DNA of 32,314 nucleotides from an uncultured Treponema sp. GTDB taxonomy: Bacteria; Spirochaetota; Spirochaetia; Treponematales; Treponemataceae. The number at the start of each line of letters is the position of its first letter. Positions within the stretch are counted from its first letter, which is position 1. A model generated the notes under the pieces. The model saw only the letters and a list, made by a program, of their open reading frames with translations, was not told where the DNA came from and made no database searches. The stretch spans positions 1-32,314 of the forward strand of contig CAKULY010000022.1 in assembly GCA_934667505.1 (NCBI GenBank), given 5' to 3'. Positions 23,370 to 31,160 of the stretch are shown here, in pieces. The position numbers were made by a program, and so were the translations under genes.

Positions 23370-24023
23370 TTATGATTTTAAAATATAATCTTTTAAAGTC
23401 TGCACAGAATCTGCAATAAAATCAGTGCCAGCATTTTCAACTTCTGAACGGAAACCGTAGCCATAAAGAACTGCGACAACTTGGATTCCATTTTTGTGTG
23501 CGCCAATAACATCGTTTTGGCGATCTCCAACCATTAAAATTCTAGAAGAATCTTCCGTTTTAAGGTGGCAACATTTTTTTGCATAAGCGATAACTTCTGC
23601 TTTATCCGTCCTAGTTTCATCCGTTCGGCTTCCGCAAACACGTTCAAAAAAGTCTTTAAGACCAAAGTGCTCCACGATTTGTTTTGCAAATTTTTCAGGC
23701 TTTGAGGTGGCAATAACGCTGTGCCTGCCAGATTTTTTTATTTCTTCAAGCAGATTTGGAATTCCTTCATAAACTTTATTTTCAAAAAGACCTTTCTTTG
23801 AAAAATATTCTCTAAATATGCGGATAGCAGTTTTACAATCTTCCTGGTTAAAACCTAAAGACTTTTGAAAAGTATCCTGCAAAGAAGGTCCTATAAAACT
23901 GCGCAGTTCTTTTTCTGTTTTTGATATTTTAAAATGGCTTAAAACCAACTTAAAAGAATTTATAATCCCTTCTTGACTGTCTGTAAGAGTTCCATCTAAA
24001 TCAAAAAAAATATAATCTTTCAT
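23370..24023 (-). CDS. HAD hydrolase, phosphoglycolate-phosphatase-like
   Basis: 217-residue cytoplasmic phosphatase of the HAD superfamily, Gph/PpaX subgroup. Motif I is FFDLDGTLTDSQEG at the N-terminus, with the nucleophile and acid/base Asp pair. Motif II lies in HSVIATSKPEKFA. Motif III/IV is in LMVGDRQNDVIGAHKNGI. A helical cap domain lies between (FIGPSLQDTFQKSLGF). The substrate cannot be read from sequence. It starts 17 bases after the Cof-type HAD gene and is co-transcribed with it. Confidence 0.92.
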   Translation of the reverse strand: MKDYIFFDLDGTLTDSQEGIINSFKLVLSHFKISKTEKELRSFIGPSLQDTFQKSLGFNQEDCKTAIRIFREYFSKKGLFENKVYEGIPNLLEEIKKSGRHSVIATSKPEKFAKQIVEHFGLKDFFERVCGSRTDETRTDKAEVIAYAKKCCHLKTEDSSRILMVGDRQNDVIGAHKNGIQVVAVLYGYGFRSEVENAGTDFIADSVQTLKDYILKS

Positions 24024-24040
24024 AAAAACGCACTTTCAAC

Positions 24041-24874
24041 CTATAAAACAAATTCTTCAAGAAAATCAGCAATTCCATCTTCATCGTTAGATTTTCGTGT
24101 AATGTATTTTGCTTCGTTTTTTATGTAATCCAAACCGTTTATCATTGCAATTCCATATTCACACTGCTTTATCATAGACTCATCGTTCATGCTGTCTCCA
24201 AAAGCCATTGTTTGCTCTTTTGGAATTCCCAAATAATTTGCTAACCACAAAACAGAAGAACCTTTTCCGCAGCCAAACGGCATTACCTCTAAAAAATACG
24301 GTTTTGATATAAAAACATCGGCCCGGCCTGCCAGTTGTTCCTTTAAGAATGGTAAAAATTTTGCCACATCGGAAGGTTCTGCCGGAATAACCATTTTGGG
24401 ATGTCCTTGCTCTAAAAACTTAGAAAAATTGTTTTCAATCTTCAGGCGAAGCTTGCACATCTGCGCGTCAAGTTGAGTCCAAGCATTGTCTTCTGAAGCA
24501 TAAATCGTAGAAGGATCGTATACCTGTGCTGGAAGTCCGCGTTTTTTTGCCTCTTCGTAAACAAACTTTAAAATATCGCCACTAATTTTTTCAGAATAAA
24601 TTGGTTTTCTTAAATGAAGGTCAAATATACTAGCTCCATTTATTCCTATTAAATATCTGCCTTGCTGACTTCCTGCAATATCTAAAGCTCTAACATAAGG
24701 TAAAATCGCATTTTCTGCACGACCAGAACATAAAACTATATAAATTCCTTTGGAAGCTACTTTTTGCAAAATATATATAGTTCGCGGAGAAATTTTTAGA
24801 CTGCTGTTCAAAAGGGTATCGTCCAAATCCAAGGCAATAATCTTTGCGTTTAATTTTTCTGTAGGAAGCTTCAT
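24041..24874 (-). CDS. Cof-type HAD phosphatase (subclass IIB)
   Basis: About 277 residues. Motif I IIALDLDDTLLNSSLKIS, motif II IVLCSGRAENAI, the type IIB cap domain in the middle (GINGASIFDLHLRKPIYSEK), then KGSSVLWLANYLGIPKEQ and motif IV AFGDSMNDESMIK are all typical. Such enzymes dephosphorylate sugar phosphates, flavin or other small phosphoesters. I chose the ATG at 24874 (MKLPTEKLNAK); further upstream codons give an unlikely hydrophobic extension. TATAAT ends seven bases before this ATG and TTGACC stands 17 bp further upstream, so the message is probably leaderless. Confidence 0.92.
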   Translation of the reverse strand: MKLPTEKLNAKIIALDLDDTLLNSSLKISPRTIYILQKVASKGIYIVLCSGRAENAILPYVRALDIAGSQQGRYLIGINGASIFDLHLRKPIYSEKISGDILKFVYEEAKKRGLPAQVYDPSTIYASEDNAWTQLDAQMCKLRLKIENNFSKFLEQGHPKMVIPAEPSDVAKFLPFLKEQLAGRADVFISKPYFLEVMPFGCGKGSSVLWLANYLGIPKEQTMAFGDSMNDESMIKQCEYGIAMINGLDYIKNEAKYITRKSNDEDGIADFLEEFVL

Positions 24875-24881
24875 AATTTGC

Positions 24882-24910
24882 ATTATACTAAACGGCAACA
24901 GCAAGGTCAA
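24882..24910 (-). promoter_or_regulatory. Promoter of the HAD phosphatase pair
   Basis: Minus-strand TTGACC (24910-24905), 17-bp spacer, perfect TATAAT (24887-24882), seven bases to the ATG at 24874. Confidence 0.7.
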
Positions 24911-24974
24911 AATAAATCGATTTTGCAAGTTGATTAAACATATCGCAAACTGTAAACATCATATCATAAAAAGT

Positions 24975-25003
24975 TCGACATTCTAATTTTCTACTATTAT
25001 ACT
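24975..25003 (+). promoter_or_regulatory. Promoter of the GH31 gene
   Basis: TCGACA (24975-24980), 17-bp spacer, TATACT (24998-25003), six bases to the ATG at 25010. The -35 sits in CGACATTC, which resembles an end of the 204-bp repeat family. Confidence 0.65.
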
Positions 25004-25009
25004 AATATC

Positions 25010-27001
25010 ATGATTAGCAAATATATTTTTGGAAAACCTTTTAAAACGGAAGCGGTGGTTTGCATTCCTGATGAAGCAAAATTTTTTATAGATGACGCAA
25101 GCTCTTTTAAATATGGAAAAATCACCATAGATAAAAAAAACGGCTTTTGTTTTCAGACCCAAATTTCGCCAAAAACAATGATTTTTGGGCTTGGACAGAC
25201 TATGGGCGGAATCAACAAAAGAGGCCGAATATACAACAGCTGGTGCACGGATGAATTTAGTCATACAGAAGAAAAGACTTCTCTTTACGGCGCGCATAAT
25301 TTTATGGTTTTCTACGAGCCGGACACAAAAAATGCGTTCGGTCTTTTCTTTGACTATCCGGGATTGGTTCAGATTGACGCGGCTTTTTCCAGTTTTGATA
25401 CAGTCAGCGTAAAAATTGATGATGTGCATCTGAATATGTATCTTATAGAAGGAAACACTCTTTTAGACATTGCAAATCAGTTCAGAAAAATGATTGGCGC
25501 AAGTTATGTTCCGCCGCTTTGGTCATTGGGCTTTATGCAAAGCCGCTGGGGTTATGGTTCTGAAGAAGATTTAAAAAGAGTTTACAAAAACTATAAGGAA
25601 AAAAATATTCCGCTTGATGCGATTTTTTTGGACATTGATTATATGAACGGTTTTAGGGATTTTTCTATTAATAAGGAAAAATTTGCGGACTTTTCAAAGA
25701 CCGTTTCTGATTTCAAGGAAAAAAATGTTCACATCGTGCCAATAATTGATGCCGGTATAAAAGCAGAAGACGCAGAGCCTGATTCCGAAGGCGTTCAAAA
25801 AGATTATTTTTGCAAAAAAGCGGACGGTTCTCTTTTTGCGGCAGGCGTTTGGCCAGGACTTTCGCATTTTACAGATTTTTTAAATCCTGACGCTAGAAAA
25901 TGGTTTGGAAGTCTTTACAAAAAACTTACAGACATGGGAATTGACGGTTTTTGGAACGACATGAACGAGCCGGCTCTTTTTTACTCTGAAGACGGGCTAA
26001 AAAACGCTTATAAAGAAATTTTTTCTGTAATCAATAATAAAAATCCACAAGTTTATGACACCTGGAAGTTAAAAGATGCGGTTCTTGGCGTTCAAAATTC
26101 AATGGATGACTACAAAAGTTTTTACCACAAAGTTCCTGCTGATATTGCCGGCGGGCTTGCAGAATCTGTTCAGGGAGAAGTTGCAACCGTTCAACATTCA
26201 AAGATTCACAATCTTTACGGCTTCAACATGACTCGCGCGGCAAGCGAATTCTTTAGGCAAAACTGCAAAAATGATGTGCTTATTTTTAGCCGGGCTTCGT
26301 ATATTGGCGCGCATAGATACGGTGGCATTTGGACTGGCGACAACGCTTCGTGGTGGAATCATATTGAACTTTTAATCCATCAGCTTCCGGGATTGAATAT
26401 GTGTGGCTTTTTGTATACAGGCTGCGATTTGGGCGGTTTTGGCGGAAACACAAGCCGCGAGCTTTTGCTTCGGTTTTTGGGCGTTGGAATATGGACTCCG
26501 CTTATGAGGAATCATTCAGCTCTTGGAACTCGCGAGCAGGAATGTTATCAGTTTGAAAATGCAGAAGATTTTAGGGGAATTATAAGTTTTAGGTACAGAA
26601 TTCTTCCTTATCTTTATGAAAAACTAAAAAAGGCGAGCGCGGAAAATTCTCTTTTCTTTAAGCCGCTTGCGTTTGAATTTTCAGATGATGAAATCGCTCT
26701 TCAGACAGAAGACCAGCTTTTGCTCGATGATGACATTATGATTGCGCCAGTCTACAGACAAAATGCAACAGGAAGAAATGTTTATTTGCCACAAGACATG
26801 AAAATGGTTCGCTGCACACTAGGTGCTGGACTTGATAAAGGTGTGCCTCAAATTACGCCACTTACAAAAGGAATGCATTTTGTAGAATACGCTCAAAACG
26901 AAGTTGTATTTTTCCTAAGAAACGGAAAATCCATTTGGGTTGTAGATTCCGCGCAGACGACGGCAGAACTCGATTTGGAAACGAAAGAGGTTTGGGAGTA
27001 G
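25010..27001 (+). CDS. GH31-family alpha-glucosidase
   Basis: 663 residues, no signal peptide, so probably cytoplasmic. It hydrolyses alpha-linked oligosaccharides such as malto- or isomalto-oligosaccharides; alpha-xylosidase is an alternative within the family. An N-terminal beta-sandwich (residues about 1-165) includes MIFGLGQTMGGINKRG. The catalytic barrel follows with WSLGFMQSRWGYGSEEDLK, IPLDAIFLDIDYMNGF, the nucleophile Asp in GFWNDMNEP (about 317) and the acid/base Asp in WTGDNASWW (about 444). Then come CDLGGFGGNTSRELLLRF and PLMRNHSA. The C-terminal beta domains contain MIAPVYRQNATGRNVYLP. Length is on the short side but complete. Promoter spacing suggests a leaderless mRNA. Confidence 0.95.
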   Translation: MISKYIFGKPFKTEAVVCIPDEAKFFIDDASSFKYGKITIDKKNGFCFQTQISPKTMIFGLGQTMGGINKRGRIYNSWCTDEFSHTEEKTSLYGAHNFMVFYEPDTKNAFGLFFDYPGLVQIDAAFSSFDTVSVKIDDVHLNMYLIEGNTLLDIANQFRKMIGASYVPPLWSLGFMQSRWGYGSEEDLKRVYKNYKEKNIPLDAIFLDIDYMNGFRDFSINKEKFADFSKTVSDFKEKNVHIVPIIDAGIKAEDAEPDSEGVQKDYFCKKADGSLFAAGVWPGLSHFTDFLNPDARKWFGSLYKKLTDMGIDGFWNDMNEPALFYSEDGLKNAYKEIFSVINNKNPQVYDTWKLKDAVLGVQNSMDDYKSFYHKVPADIAGGLAESVQGEVATVQHSKIHNLYGFNMTRAASEFFRQNCKNDVLIFSRASYIGAHRYGGIWTGDNASWWNHIELLIHQLPGLNMCGFLYTGCDLGGFGGNTSRELLLRFLGVGIWTPLMRNHSALGTREQECYQFENAEDFRGIISFRYRILPYLYEKLKKASAENSLFFKPLAFEFSDDEIALQTEDQLLLDDDIMIAPVYRQNATGRNVYLPQDMKMVRCTLGAGLDKGVPQITPLTKGMHFVEYAQNEVVFFLRNGKSIWVVDSAQTTAELDLETKEVWE

Positions 27002-27086
27002 GCTGCTTCTTAATCTGTTCCTTGAATAAAGTTTCTCATTTTTCTATAAATTAACCCCGATTTTCTAATACTACCCACATTACCAC

Positions 27087-27114
27087 TAGACAAAACGACG
27101 GGGGGGGGTAGAAT
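27087..27114 (+). promoter_or_regulatory. Promoter with a G9 tract in its -35/-10 spacer
   Basis: TAGACA (27087-27092) and TAGAAT (27109-27114), each 5 of 6 to consensus, are separated by 16 bp, nine of which are an uninterrupted G run (27100-27108). A change to ten G would give the optimal 17 bp. Transcription would start near 27121, and AGGAG (27138-27142) then precedes the ATG at 27149. Confidence 0.7.
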
Positions 27115-27148
27115 GACCTGTTATTTTACAATTTAACAGGAGAAAAAA

Positions 27149-29206
27149 ATGAAAAAGCTACTTTTAGCATTTTGTGTTGTTCTTGCCTTGTTTACAGGTT
27201 GCCAGAACAATGCTTCGGGTACAGATGAAAATCCTTCTGTAAATCCAACGCCAGAAACACCAAGCCAAACCACGCTTAAACAAAAAATTGCAGCCGCAAA
27301 AGATGGTGCCATAATCGACTTAGGCTCAGAAGAATTAAAAATTGAAGAGGCAGATTCCTACACAATTTCAAAGCCATTAACAATCAAAAATGGAAACATA
27401 AAAAAAGCAACTTTTGTTGTTGAAAGCACAAATGTTACGCTCGAAAATATCACAGACATCAAAAGCATTATTGTAGATGAAAAAGTTGGCGAGGGTGATT
27501 TTAATCTAAAAAATTGCCAAACAATAGGCGAAGTTTACGTAAACGGTGGCGGCAAAAATTCTGTTCATATTGAAAAAACTGCTGTTGAAAAACTTGTTGT
27601 TCAAAAAAAAGATGTTCGCATTGCACTTTCTGGAGACAATTCAACTAAAATAGAAAAAACATTTATTCTTGAAGACTGTAAACTCGATTCAAGCAATGCA
27701 GATTCTTCATTTGGTGATGTAATAGTTTCAGAAATCGTAAAAAATCTTGAACTTGCCGGCAAAACAAAAATTGAAAAAATTGTTTCTACAGCAACAGATT
27801 CTGAAAACCCAAATATTACAATTGTTGTAGAAGCAGATGTAACAATCGTTGCGGCAGATTCTACTGTAAAAGAGGCTGTGAAAAATAACGAAAAAAACTC
27901 AGAGTTCAATAAAAAATCAGAGGAAATAAAAGATACAACAATAGAACTTTCCGAACAAGAAAAGGCTGAAATCGAAAAGGTAAAGGAAGAAAAAATTAAA
28001 AAAGAAGCTGAAATTGTTGAAAAAATGAATTTCATAGTTGCAAATCAAGATAAAATTTCAGAATCCTTTGAAGGATATTCAGACTCTTCTGTCCAAGAAA
28101 TAAGCGAAGTTTCAATTGAAAAACAAAAGACAGAAATTGTAGTTTCAAATACAAAAGCTGTTTCTGAATATTCAAAAATATGGGATTATATATTGGTTTC
28201 AAAAATACCAGTGGAAGCAAAGCAAGGCAAAAATTACAAAATCAGTTTTGACCTAAAAGCGGACAAAGAGTCAAAAATTATTCTTTCTGCTTGCGATTTT
28301 TCAAATTCTAACGATTCAGTTTTTATTGAACACACAATTGGCACAGAATGGAAAACTTATTCTGTAGAAACTGGAACAGCTATAAGCGATTGGTCTTTAG
28401 GTTTTGCCCAGATTGCATGCGGAACAGTTTCAAAACTTTACATAAAAAACTATAAAGTTGAAGAAGTTGAACAAAAAATTGCTTACGGAATCTATCGTTC
28501 AAGTGAAGATGATTTAATCTCTTGTGAATCTGCAGAAAATCAAATAAAAGCAACTTTTTCGAAAAATGAAAACGCTAGCGGCATAAATATTTATCCTTTA
28601 GGACTTAGCGTAAACTGCCTTCACAAAGTTACTTTTGACGTAACAAGCGATGTTGATGTTCCTGCTATGGATGTTTGGATAAAAGCTAATTCAGACAAAG
28701 AAGCAAGTTCTGGAAACAGTAAATTTTCTTTTAGCGCAAACTCGCCTAAAACAATTACAATGTACGTTCCTGCATACCAAAAGAAAAACGAAACTTTAAG
28801 AACAATGCAAATTTGGGTTTCAACAAAAACTCCTTGCAACTTAACAATTTCAAACTTCAAGTCAGAAGTCACAAATTTAACAGAAATTAAAAAAGAAGAT
28901 TCTTCATTAAATTTGTATTTTGCAGGAACGATAAACGGTGCTTGGGCACCTCAAAATATTGGCTCTTTCACAGTTAATGCAAATACAATTGGAAACGGTC
29001 AAGTTCTTCTATGCGATTCTTCTATTTGGGACTCTACAAATCCAATCACAATTTTTAGAGTTTTGTCCAAAGATTCAACGTCAAGCGCAAACGTTCAAAA
29101 GAAAATCATAGAAAATGAAGACAGATTCTATTTCGAAAATACTACTGAAAATAATATAACTGTAAATTTTGAATTAACAGAAAATAACGAAATTTTGTTC
29201 AAATAG
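27149..29206 (+). CDS. Large lipoprotein with beta-helix-like and carbohydrate-binding-like modules
   Basis: A 685-residue lipoprotein. The signal peptide ends in lipobox LFTGC (Cys at about 19), then a Pro/Thr/Ser linker. Residues about 45-245 contain short repeating strands (TISKPLTIKNGNIKKATFVV, NVTLENITDIKSIIVDEKV, FILEDCKLDSS) that suggest a right-handed beta-helix. A charged coiled coil follows (about 255-305, EKAEIEKVKEEKIKKEAEIV). Two modules resembling CBM4/9-type jelly rolls follow, at about 340-450 (YKISFDLKADKESKIILSA, EWKTYSVETG) and 455-590 (NCLHKVTFDVTSDVD). The tail was not recognised. It is likely surface-exposed and glycan-binding. The specific fold names are inference. The poly-G promoter makes it a candidate phase-variable surface antigen. 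Confidence 0.8.
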   Translation: MKKLLLAFCVVLALFTGCQNNASGTDENPSVNPTPETPSQTTLKQKIAAAKDGAIIDLGSEELKIEEADSYTISKPLTIKNGNIKKATFVVESTNVTLENITDIKSIIVDEKVGEGDFNLKNCQTIGEVYVNGGGKNSVHIEKTAVEKLVVQKKDVRIALSGDNSTKIEKTFILEDCKLDSSNADSSFGDVIVSEIVKNLELAGKTKIEKIVSTATDSENPNITIVVEADVTIVAADSTVKEAVKNNEKNSEFNKKSEEIKDTTIELSEQEKAEIEKVKEEKIKKEAEIVEKMNFIVANQDKISESFEGYSDSSVQEISEVSIEKQKTEIVVSNTKAVSEYSKIWDYILVSKIPVEAKQGKNYKISFDLKADKESKIILSACDFSNSNDSVFIEHTIGTEWKTYSVETGTAISDWSLGFAQIACGTVSKLYIKNYKVEEVEQKIAYGIYRSSEDDLISCESAENQIKATFSKNENASGINIYPLGLSVNCLHKVTFDVTSDVDVPAMDVWIKANSDKEASSGNSKFSFSANSPKTITMYVPAYQKKNETLRTMQIWVSTKTPCNLTISNFKSEVTNLTEIKKEDSSLNLYFAGTINGAWAPQNIGSFTVNANTIGNGQVLLCDSSIWDSTNPITIFRVLSKDSTSSANVQKKIIENEDRFYFENTTENNITVNFELTENNEILFK

Positions 29207-29242
29207 TCCTAAAAAATTAAAGTCAAATTTTGCATAAATCTT

Positions 29243-29292
29243 AAATCCATGCGGACATTGAAAATGTCGAAATGTCCGCATGGATTTTTTTT
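29243..29292 (+). terminator. Strong intrinsic terminator after the lipoprotein gene
   Basis: A perfect 17-bp stem, 29243-29259 against 29271-29287 (core CCATGCGGACATT), with an 11-base loop and a T run to 29292. It isolates the upstream gene from the SPOR-domain gene. Confidence 0.94.
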
Positions 29293-29296
29293 ACAA

Positions 29297-29325
29297 TATA
29301 CATTTCCCCTTTCCTGTCCTATAAT
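29297..29325 (+). promoter_or_regulatory. Promoter of the SPOR-domain gene
   Basis: Perfect TATAAT at 29320-29325, with weak -35 TATACA 17 bp upstream and six bases (AGTTTT) to the ATG at 29332. Leaderless geometry; no Shine-Dalgarno. Confidence 0.6.
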
Positions 29326-29331
29326 AGTTTT

Positions 29332-31032
29332 ATGAAGAAGTTTATTTCAGTTATTTTGTTTTCGGTTTTGTTGAGTTTTTCTTTTGCGGAAGAAGTTTTT
29401 GTTTGCGTAGGTTCGTTTAAAAATCCTAAAAATGCAGAAAATCTTGTGAAAAATCTTGAAAATTTAGGCATGGAATCTTTTATTTTTGAAACGCAAGTTA
29501 ATAATCAAACTTTGTTTAGGGTTTTGCTTTCCGACGCTTTTGATTCAAAGGAAAAAGCAAGAAATTTTAGAAATTCTGTGGAAAACGCGGATTTTGCAAA
29601 AAATTTAAATCTGACTGGACTTTGGATTTGCCAGGCTCATAAACCGGAGAATAAGAAAATTGTAGAAACCGCTGTTGAAAAAATCATTAAAGAACCCGAA
29701 AAAACTATAGTTCTTGAAGAAAATAAAAATGAGATACCAGTTTCGGAAGAAAAACCTTATTCAGTTTTGGTTCATTCCTACAAGGAAGAGCAAGCCGCCG
29801 AAAACGGAAAAAAACAATTAAAAGAAAACAAAATCGATTCTTTTATCCTAAAAACTTTTGATGAAAAATCCTATTTTTCTTTTGATTTACATTCAGGTGC
29901 ATTTGAATCTCCAGAAGAAGCCGAACCTTTGCAGGAAAAACTTGAGGAACTCGGAATTGAAGACACAAAAATTGCTGATTACGAAGAAGAAAAGGAAAAA
30001 GTTCAAAAGTACGATGAAATTATAAAAACCCAGCCGGTTTCTTACGATTTTGGAAACAATGAAATTCCCGACATTTATTCCGCTCCGGTAGTAAACATAA
30101 TTCGGCAGTTTCCTATAAACAAGAATTTTGCGCTTGAAAATCTTATGATTTTTGATTTTGATAATTTGCGTTCAGTAGAAGAAGAATTGCCTTCGCTTGA
30201 TGAAGTTTCAAACATAATTGGAAACAGCGAAAAGCTTCATGCAGTTTCATTTGCATCTTACAAAGACGATTTATTTAATAAAGATGTGAAAATTTTTATT
30301 TTCAGCAGCGACGAAAACGCTCTTCCTGATATTTTGGACTTAAAGAAGGATTTTCAAGAAAGTTCTTCACCAGAAAAAAATGAAGATTTTAAAATTCAGG
30401 ATATGAAATTTCAACTAAAAGACGGCATCTTAAATTCTTTGATTTTTAAATCTGATGAAGATTATATTTTCTTTGGTGTAAACGAAAAAAGAGATTTGGC
30501 AGTTCTTATGTCTACGGAAGATTTCTCGAAATCCCAGTTTGAATCTTTTTTGAACAATTTTGAAAACGATTCTTCTCTTTTAATTTATCCTCAAATAAGA
30601 AGAACTTTGCTGGTTCTGCCTAAAAAAACTGAAATTGAACGCAAATTTTTGTCTTTTACGCTTGAAAAAGTAGATGACTCTTACGCAGAATCAAAAGGTT
30701 ATGCGAACTGGGCAATTCCTATTGTTGGTCATTGGAATGCCAAAGCAATTTTTAGTCAAGAAGATGAATTTGCTTCTGTAAGCTTTTTTGATTTAGACTA
30801 CGACTACAATGCAAAACAAGTTCACCAAATGTTTATGGATGCCCACATAACAACAGAAACAAGCCACGCTTCATCTGTAAAGAATGCAGATTCTTGGTTT
30901 GTTAATACTTGGGATAAAAACAAAGAAGTTTCGTTTTCAACTAAATCTTATATTATTGCCGTTGACAGTTATGATTTATATGAAGAAGAACTTGTTCAGC
31001 TTTCTGATGAATTGCAAATCTGGGAAGAATAA
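29332..31032 (+). CDS. Exported SPOR-domain protein with unrecognised C-terminal region
   Basis: 566 residues. I chose the ATG at 29332 because it opens a clear signal peptide (KKFISVILFSVLLSFSFAEE, cut near SFA). An upstream frame at 29272 starts within the terminator and is rejected. Two SPOR-like domains follow: about 20-95 (EEVFVCVGSFKNPKNAENLV, LFRVLLSDAFDSKEKARNF) and about 140-220 (YSVLVHSYKEEQAAENGKK, FDLHSGAFESPEEAEPLQ). They bind glycan strands stripped of peptide stems at division sites. The C-terminal 330 residues were not recognised. They contain AVSFASYKDDLFNKDVKIFI and WAIPIVGHWNAKAIFSQEDE and are acidic and strand-rich. A periplasmic role in cell-wall remodelling is plausible. 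Confidence 0.85.
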   Translation: MKKFISVILFSVLLSFSFAEEVFVCVGSFKNPKNAENLVKNLENLGMESFIFETQVNNQTLFRVLLSDAFDSKEKARNFRNSVENADFAKNLNLTGLWICQAHKPENKKIVETAVEKIIKEPEKTIVLEENKNEIPVSEEKPYSVLVHSYKEEQAAENGKKQLKENKIDSFILKTFDEKSYFSFDLHSGAFESPEEAEPLQEKLEELGIEDTKIADYEEEKEKVQKYDEIIKTQPVSYDFGNNEIPDIYSAPVVNIIRQFPINKNFALENLMIFDFDNLRSVEEELPSLDEVSNIIGNSEKLHAVSFASYKDDLFNKDVKIFIFSSDENALPDILDLKKDFQESSSPEKNEDFKIQDMKFQLKDGILNSLIFKSDEDYIFFGVNEKRDLAVLMSTEDFSKSQFESFLNNFENDSSLLIYPQIRRTLLVLPKKTEIERKFLSFTLEKVDDSYAESKGYANWAIPIVGHWNAKAIFSQEDEFASVSFFDLDYDYNAKQVHQMFMDAHITTETSHASSVKNADSWFVNTWDKNKEVSFSTKSYIIAVDSYDLYEEELVQLSDELQIWEE

Positions 31033-31088
31033 GCCAAACAAAACAAGCCTATTTTAAAATCTTGTCTTATTCTTTATATCGCTTTATA

Positions 31089-31117
31089 TTGAAATAAATA
31101 GAATTGACTGTTATAAT
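31089..31117 (+). promoter_or_regulatory. Consensus promoter of the HlyIII-family gene
   Basis: TTGAAA (31089-31094), 17-bp spacer, TATAAT (31112-31117) with an upstream TG (extended -10). The leader is about 37 bases and carries CAGGAGG before the ATG at 31161, so this gene uses ordinary Shine-Dalgarno initiation. Confidence 0.8.
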
Positions 31118-31160
31118 CTATTTAGACATTTTTTAAAAAAATGTCAGGAGGATTTCCACT

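Noticed and set aside
29272..29331. N-terminal extension of the SPOR protein
   Set aside because: It starts within the terminator stem and covers the TATAAT promoter; the ATG at 29332 opens a standard signal peptide.
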